The position numbers and the translations under genes are program-made. From assembly GCA_041652575.1 (NCBI GenBank), contig JBAZHC010000013.1:1-64000 (forward strand): a stretch of DNA of 64,000 nucleotides. The letters run 5' to 3'. Source of the DNA: Phycisphaerae bacterium. GTDB lineage: Bacteria > Planctomycetota > Phycisphaerae > Sedimentisphaerales > UBA12454. The notes beneath the pieces were generated by a model. That model saw only the letters and a program-made list of their open reading frames with translations. It had not been told where the DNA came from and ran no database searches. Of this stretch, positions 60,109-64,000 are shown piece by piece (the stretch's first letter is position 1; each line of letters starts with the position of its first letter).

Positions 60109-62304
60109 ATGTTTCGGGAAACTGCAAAACATCGTTACAGAGTTGTATTATTGAGTATTGCTTTTTTAGGTATGGCCTGGAATTGCCGGGAAAGTGCCGG
60201 AGCTATGAATAGTAATAAGAAGATAAAACAGGAAATTGACAAGATGGTAAGCAAAATGACGCTGGAAGAAAAGATTTCCATGGTTCACGCTAACACGTTG
60301 TTTACTACCGCTGCAATAGAGCGGCTTGATATTCCCGGGTTATGTATGTCTGACGGCCCCCATGGGGTGCGTGAGGAACAGAAACCCGACGACTTTAGCC
60401 CGACCGGCCTGTCGACGGATGCGAGTACTTATCTGCCGACGCTGACTGCATTGGCGGCGACGTGGAATCCTGACATGTCATATTGCTTTGGAAAAGTACT
60501 TGGCAGTGAAGCAAGAGCCAGGGGCAAGGATGTTATTCTTGGTCCCGCCATTAACATAATGCGCACGCCGCTATGCGGACGGAATTTCGAATATATGGGC
60601 GAAGACCCCTATCTGACTTCGAAAATGGTTGTGCCGTATATAAAAGGCGTTCAGGAAAATGATGTTGCTGCCTGTGTAAAGCATTTTGCGCTGAATAATC
60701 AGGAGTACAAAAGGCACTCTGCCGATGTGCAGTGCAGCGAACGTGCACTGCGGGAGATATATCTGCCCGGGTTCAAAGCTGCCGTTCAGGAGGGCGGTGT
60801 GCTTACGCTTATGGCGGCGTACAATCTGTTCCGCGGACAGCACTGTTGTCAAAATGAGTATTTGCTTAATGAGATATTAAAAAAGGAATGGGGCTTTTCC
60901 GGAGCGGTCATTTCTGACTGGGGCGGTGTTTATAATACAAAAGAAGCTGCATTGAACGGTATGGATATTGAGATGGGCACAAAAGTTCCGAACGGCGTCA
61001 GGAATGATTTTGAAAACTATTTTCTGGCAAAGCCGTTTTTGAATGAAATCAGGCAGGGGGCATTGCCAGAGTCGGTTCTTGACGACAAAGTTAAGCGAAT
61101 CCTTTACGTGATGCATAAGATTAATATGTTTGATAAAAATCGCAAACCCGGCGCATTTAATACGCCTGACCATCAAAAGACGGCACTCGATGTTGCGCAA
61201 GAGGCGATAGTTCTGCTGAAAAATGACAAAGGCTTACTCCCAATAGCCGCTGATGTTAAAAGTATTGCCGTAATCGGCGAAAATGCAGCAATGGAGCAGG
61301 CACATGGCGGCGGCAGTTCCAATATCAAGGCAAAATATGAAATTACTCCGCTTGAAGCCCTGCAGAAAAAATTGAATGGAAGAGTTACCCTTAATGTTGC
61401 GCAGGGCTATTCATTTCAGGACGATGCTTCTGTGCAAAAACTGATTGACGAGGCGGTTGAAGCTGCAAAAAAATCTGATATTGTCATTGTGTTCGGCGGG
61501 CTAAATCATCAATTCGAGACGGAAGGCCGCGACCGTAAGGATATGAAGTTGCCATATCATCAGGATAAGCTTATCAGGGCGGTCGCTGAAGCTAACCCAA
61601 AAACGATTGTTGTGCTTATTTGCGGCAGCCCCGTCGAGGTGTATCAGTGGGTTGACGCTGTTGGGGCTGTTGTGCAGGGCTGGTACGCTGGTATGGAAGC
61701 CGGTACGGCTATGGTGAATGTTCTGTTCGGCGATGTCAATCCGTCGGGCAAATTGCCGTTCACATTTCCTGTCAGACTGGAAGATTCGCCGGTCGATGTA
61801 TATGGCGATTATCTGGGTGATAACGAAGGCAATATTGTCGAATACAGGGAAGATATCCTTGTCGGCTATCGTTATTACGATACCAAAAAGGTTGCTCCGC
61901 AGTTCTGCTTCGGTCACGGCTTGTCCTATACGCAGTTCGAGTACGACAAACTGAAAATCTCACCGGCCCAAATCAAAGCCGGTAGGCAGACAGTTGTCAG
62001 TCTGGAAGTGAAAAATGTCGGCAACAGTTTCGGAGCTGAAGTGGTGCAGCTTTACATCAATGCCCCCGAAAGTTCTGTTATAAGACCTGAAAAAGAGTTA
62101 AAGGGCTTTGCAAAAGTATTCCTTAAGCCGGGTCAGAAAAATACGGTCAGGTTTGTCATAGACGAGAGCCATTTGTCATTTTACGACGAATCCAAAAAAC
62201 AGTGGACTGCCGAAAATGGAATATTTAATGTTTTAATCGGCAGTTCTTCGCGTGATATCCGCTTAAAAGGCGGGCTTGAGTTTAATGATAAAACCGCTAA
62301 GTAA
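60109..62304 (+). CDS. GH3 beta-glucosidase, exported
   Basis: The 731-residue enzyme has a probable signal peptide (about 1-32), an N-terminal GH3 barrel with nucleophile Asp270 in AVISDWGGVYN, and an alpha/beta sandwich domain with VIVFGGLNHQFETEGRDRKDMKLPYHQ, which supplies the acid/base. A C-terminal fibronectin-III-like domain follows (VSLEVKNVGNSFGAEVVQLYI). PGLCMSDGPHGVREE and KHFALNNQEYKRHSADVQCSERALREIYLPGFKAAV are typical of family 3 beta-glucosidases. It would release glucose from short beta-glucans. GGAGAAA lies 7 bases before the ATG. I see no operator in its 135-base upstream gap. Confidence 0.92.
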   Translation: MFRETAKHRYRVVLLSIAFLGMAWNCRESAGAMNSNKKIKQEIDKMVSKMTLEEKISMVHANTLFTTAAIERLDIPGLCMSDGPHGVREEQKPDDFSPTGLSTDASTYLPTLTALAATWNPDMSYCFGKVLGSEARARGKDVILGPAINIMRTPLCGRNFEYMGEDPYLTSKMVVPYIKGVQENDVAACVKHFALNNQEYKRHSADVQCSERALREIYLPGFKAAVQEGGVLTLMAAYNLFRGQHCCQNEYLLNEILKKEWGFSGAVISDWGGVYNTKEAALNGMDIEMGTKVPNGVRNDFENYFLAKPFLNEIRQGALPESVLDDKVKRILYVMHKINMFDKNRKPGAFNTPDHQKTALDVAQEAIVLLKNDKGLLPIAADVKSIAVIGENAAMEQAHGGGSSNIKAKYEITPLEALQKKLNGRVTLNVAQGYSFQDDASVQKLIDEAVEAAKKSDIVIVFGGLNHQFETEGRDRKDMKLPYHQDKLIRAVAEANPKTIVVLICGSPVEVYQWVDAVGAVVQGWYAGMEAGTAMVNVLFGDVNPSGKLPFTFPVRLEDSPVDVYGDYLGDNEGNIVEYREDILVGYRYYDTKKVAPQFCFGHGLSYTQFEYDKLKISPAQIKAGRQTVVSLEVKNVGNSFGAEVVQLYINAPESSVIRPEKELKGFAKVFLKPGQKNTVRFVIDESHLSFYDESKKQWTAENGIFNVLIGSSSRDIRLKGGLEFNDKTAK

Positions 62305-62317
62305 TTTACGACCCTGA

Positions 62318-62404
62318 CAAAAAGAGCCGCGAATAAAATTAATCAATACCAAAGACCTGGCTGAAATGACTAAGGACTGGCTTGAAGACGGGATGTGGCC
62401 GTAA
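62318..62404 (+). pseudogene. Relic of a dockerin-like C-terminus
   Basis: A short frame between GH3 and the aldo/keto reductase reads INTKDLAEMTKDWLEDGMWP and stops at 62402-62404. DLAEMTKDWLED matches the closing helix of planctomycete dockerins (compare DLAILAENWLED at 0.4 kb). There is no start codon, signal peptide or first calcium loop. It may be the tail of a gene that once lay here or of a longer GH3. The rest of the 225-base gap shows nothing. Confidence 0.45.
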
Positions 62405-62529
62405 AAAAACGATTATAGTATCTCATCATTTTTGCTTATCAGAAGACATTAATTCTTGCGAAATTGCGCAACTTAGTTAACATCTCTACGTAGATTTTTT
62501 ATTATCTCAAAGAAAGGAATTTAACTCCT

Positions 62530-63510
62530 ATGTCAAATAAAGATAAATATAGTGAAATGAAATACAATCGATGCGGTCAAAGCGGGCTTTTACTCCCCGC
62601 GATTTCTTTGGGATTATGGCACAACTTTGGTGGTGTCGATACGATGGAAAACAGCAGGGCGATGGTTGTCAGGGCTTTTGATTTTGGCATAACGCATTTT
62701 GACCTCGCCAATAATTACGGCCCGCCGGCCGGTTCAGCCGAAGAAACTTTTGGAAAGATTCTTAAATCGGATTTGGCAAATCATCGCGATGAATTGATAA
62801 TTTCTACCAAGGCTGGTTACTGGATGTGGGATGGGCCTTACGGAACAGGAGGTTCAAGGAAATATCTATTGGCAAGTCTTGACCAGTCTCTCAGGCGTAT
62901 GGGGCTTGATTATGTCGATATTTTTTATTCGCACTGCTACGACCCTAATACTCCGTTAGAAGAAACGATGTCTGCGCTGGATCAGGCAGTCCGACAGGGC
63001 AAGGCTCTGTATGTTGGTATATCTTCTTATAAGCCGCAGCAGACTTTAACAGCTTCGAAAATTCTCAAGAATCTCCAGAATCGCTGCCTGATTCATCAGC
63101 CCAGCTATTCAATGTTTGACCGATGGATAGAAGATGGTTTGCTGGATGTACTCGAAAGCGAAGGAATGGGCTGTATAGCTTTTTGTCCGCTTGCGCAGGG
63201 CCTTCTTACCGATAAGTATTTAAAAGGAATACCCGAGGATTCGCGTGCAGCCAAGCCGCACGGCTTCCTCAAGGCCGAGCGGATTACAGAAGAGGTCATT
63301 AAAAAAGTAACGTCTTTAAAAAAGATTGCCGAGCGAAGAGATCAGTCGCTTTCGCAAATGGCACTGGCATGGGTATTGAAAGATAAACGTGTTACTTCAG
63401 CTTTAATTGGTGCAAGCAAAGTCGAACAAATCGATGAAAATGTCAAAGCTCTAAAAAATCTTCAGTTTATGCCCCATGAGCTGGTTGAAATAGACACCGT
63501 TCTGAAATGA
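62530..63510 (+). CDS. Aldo/keto reductase, YghZ (L-glyceraldehyde 3-phosphate reductase) type
   Basis: This 326-residue NADPH-dependent (alpha/beta)8 reductase has catalytic Asp and Tyr in THFDLANNYGPPAGSAEE, Lys in ISTKAGYWMWDGPYGTGGSRKYL and His in DIFYSHCYDPN. The cofactor-binding end is ALIGASKVEQIDENVKAL. The sequence follows E. coli YghZ closely, including GLWHNFGG and SLDQSLRRMGL. In E. coli that enzyme reduces L-glyceraldehyde 3-phosphate and methylglyoxal; here it may handle aldehydes or keto-sugars of the locus. GAAAGGAA lies 8-10 bases before the ATG. Confidence 0.92.
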   Translation: MSNKDKYSEMKYNRCGQSGLLLPAISLGLWHNFGGVDTMENSRAMVVRAFDFGITHFDLANNYGPPAGSAEETFGKILKSDLANHRDELIISTKAGYWMWDGPYGTGGSRKYLLASLDQSLRRMGLDYVDIFYSHCYDPNTPLEETMSALDQAVRQGKALYVGISSYKPQQTLTASKILKNLQNRCLIHQPSYSMFDRWIEDGLLDVLESEGMGCIAFCPLAQGLLTDKYLKGIPEDSRAAKPHGFLKAERITEEVIKKVTSLKKIAERRDQSLSQMALAWVLKDKRVTSALIGASKVEQIDENVKALKNLQFMPHELVEIDTVLK

Positions 63511-63758
63511 AATATTACAGATATACAAGCTAAGCTTTCATTGTAATTATCTGAATGTTTTATAAATATTTAGCGGAAAATTTTCAATCAAATCGACGGC
63601 TGGAACTGGGAAAAAAGCTCAAAATCACTAAAAAAAGGGGGATTTATAACAAATAAGTAACAAAAAGGCATGTTGTGCGTTATAATACATAGTTACGGAT
63701 AAGGTGTATGGCTGGCAGAGGAGGCCTAACTATATAATATTTCATACGAAGGATAGCT

Positions 63759-64000
63759 GTGAAGAAACGGCGCAAGTGGATTATCAGTATTTTTGTTGTG
63801 ATTGTGGTGCTGCTGGTGATTGGCTGGCTGGCGGCCAAAAACCACAAAGGAAAAGACAAAGGTCAGGTAGTGCGCATCGAGGATGTCAATCAGGGTGAAC
63901 TGACAGAGCGAGTCAGCGCGCCGGGCGAGATTGAACCCAAGACTACCGTTCAGATAAGCGCAAAAGTATCTGCGCGGATTATAGCGATACCATACGACGA
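63759..64000 (+). CDS. Membrane-fusion protein of an efflux/ABC export system, N-terminal part
   Basis: The gene starts at a GTG (63759-63761) with AAGGA 6-8 bases upstream and runs off the window. The 80 visible residues are VKKRRKWIISIFVVIVVLLVIGWLA (inner-membrane anchor), then VVRIEDVNQGELTERVSAPGEIEPKTTVQISAKVSARI. That is the first beta-hybrid part of HlyD/MacA-type periplasmic adaptors, which link an inner-membrane pump to an outer-membrane channel. MacB-like ABC genes would be expected next. The 248 bases upstream contain TTATAATA near 63687 as a possible -10. Confidence 0.82.
   Translation, partial: MKKRRKWIISIFVVIVVLLVIGWLAAKNHKGKDKGQVVRIEDVNQGELTERVSAPGEIEPKTTVQISAKVSARIIAIPYD

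Noticed and set aside
63704..63898. 64-residue open frame at the right end
   Set aside because: It overlaps the membrane-fusion protein in another frame; the latter has a ribosome-binding site, membrane anchor and family sequence.

Overview
The window reads as chromosome from a free-living planctomycete of the class Phycisphaerae, most likely a Sedimentisphaerales-type anaerobic polysaccharide degrader. This is inferred from gene content, not from a marker gene. The supporting traits are: secreted proteins ending in planctomycete dockerin-like repeats (GDIxGDxxVDxxDxxxLAxNWL); pseudopilin-like proteins starting FTLVELLVVISIIALLLAVLMP; a PEP-CTERM protein; SpoVG with an inserted zinc ribbon; and a complete V-type ATPase. 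Coding density is high, genes lie in long co-directional runs, and no transposase, integrase, CRISPR array or rRNA is visible.

Layout. 1-2.2 kb: end of scpB, a secreted trypsin-like protease with a dockerin, and a glycine-rich RRM protein. 2.4-8.6 kb: tRNA-Asn, an overlapping protein kinase/metallophosphatase pair, a glycosyltransferase, a GGDEF protein and a large membrane protein. 8.7-17.4 kb: a nine-gene V-type ATPase operon on the minus strand (G/H-I-K-E-C-F-A-B-D) whose c-ring subunit carries the residues of a sodium site. 17.6-23.3 kb: PilZ protein, pyrF-murD, a membrane-anchored unknown, ispE, spoVG and flgM. 23.8 kb: tRNA-Asp. 24-37.2 kb: a phosphate regulon on the minus strand (phoB-phoR; a pseudopilin with a giant dockerin-bearing PstS-like protein; a porin; pstSCAB-unknown-phoU). 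37.2-37.7 kb: a 0.5-kb intergenic region with 11-bp-phased repeats, a broken tRNA-Asp copy and a strong terminator. 37.7-63.5 kb: a beta-glucan utilisation locus (GH5, three GH30, GH35, a GH94/GH161-type phosphorylase, an ABC sugar importer, surface proteins, a LacI regulator, GH3, an aldo/keto reductase). 63.8 kb to the end: start of a membrane-fusion protein.

Two regulons can be read directly from the DNA. (1) Four promoters in the phosphate region (phoB, pseudopilin/PstS-dockerin, porin, pstS) have tandem CTAAC-like pentamers at exact 11-bp steps, with a constant 10-bp gap to a -10 hexamer. This is a Pho box replacing the -35 element, and it places a pseudopilin and a dockerin-bearing phosphate-binding-like protein in the phosphate-starvation response. 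(2) Four 16-bp palindromes close to TAGCAACCGGTTGCTA lie beside strong sigma-70 promoters in the glucan locus. Three start 1-6 bp after a -10 on the promoter's own strand, as does the fourth for the GH30-GH5 operon. They are the likely operators of the LacI-type protein at 58.9 kb.

The glucan locus suggests this model: GH30 (GH30_3-like, beta-1,6-glucanase) and GH5 (exo-beta-1,3-glucanase-like) enzymes plus GH3 cut a laminarin-type beta-1,3/1,6-glucan outside or in the periplasm; the ABC importer brings in oligosaccharides; a cytoplasmic phosphorylase, GH30 and GH35 finish them. Four secreted proteins of the locus share one N-terminal beta-sandwich-like module but have different ends (dockerin plus GH30 twice, PEP-CTERM, PKD-LamG-dockerin). 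Both nutrient regulons pair a pseudopilin with a large secreted binding protein. That pairing is the most interesting candidate for an undescribed nutrient-capture arrangement here.
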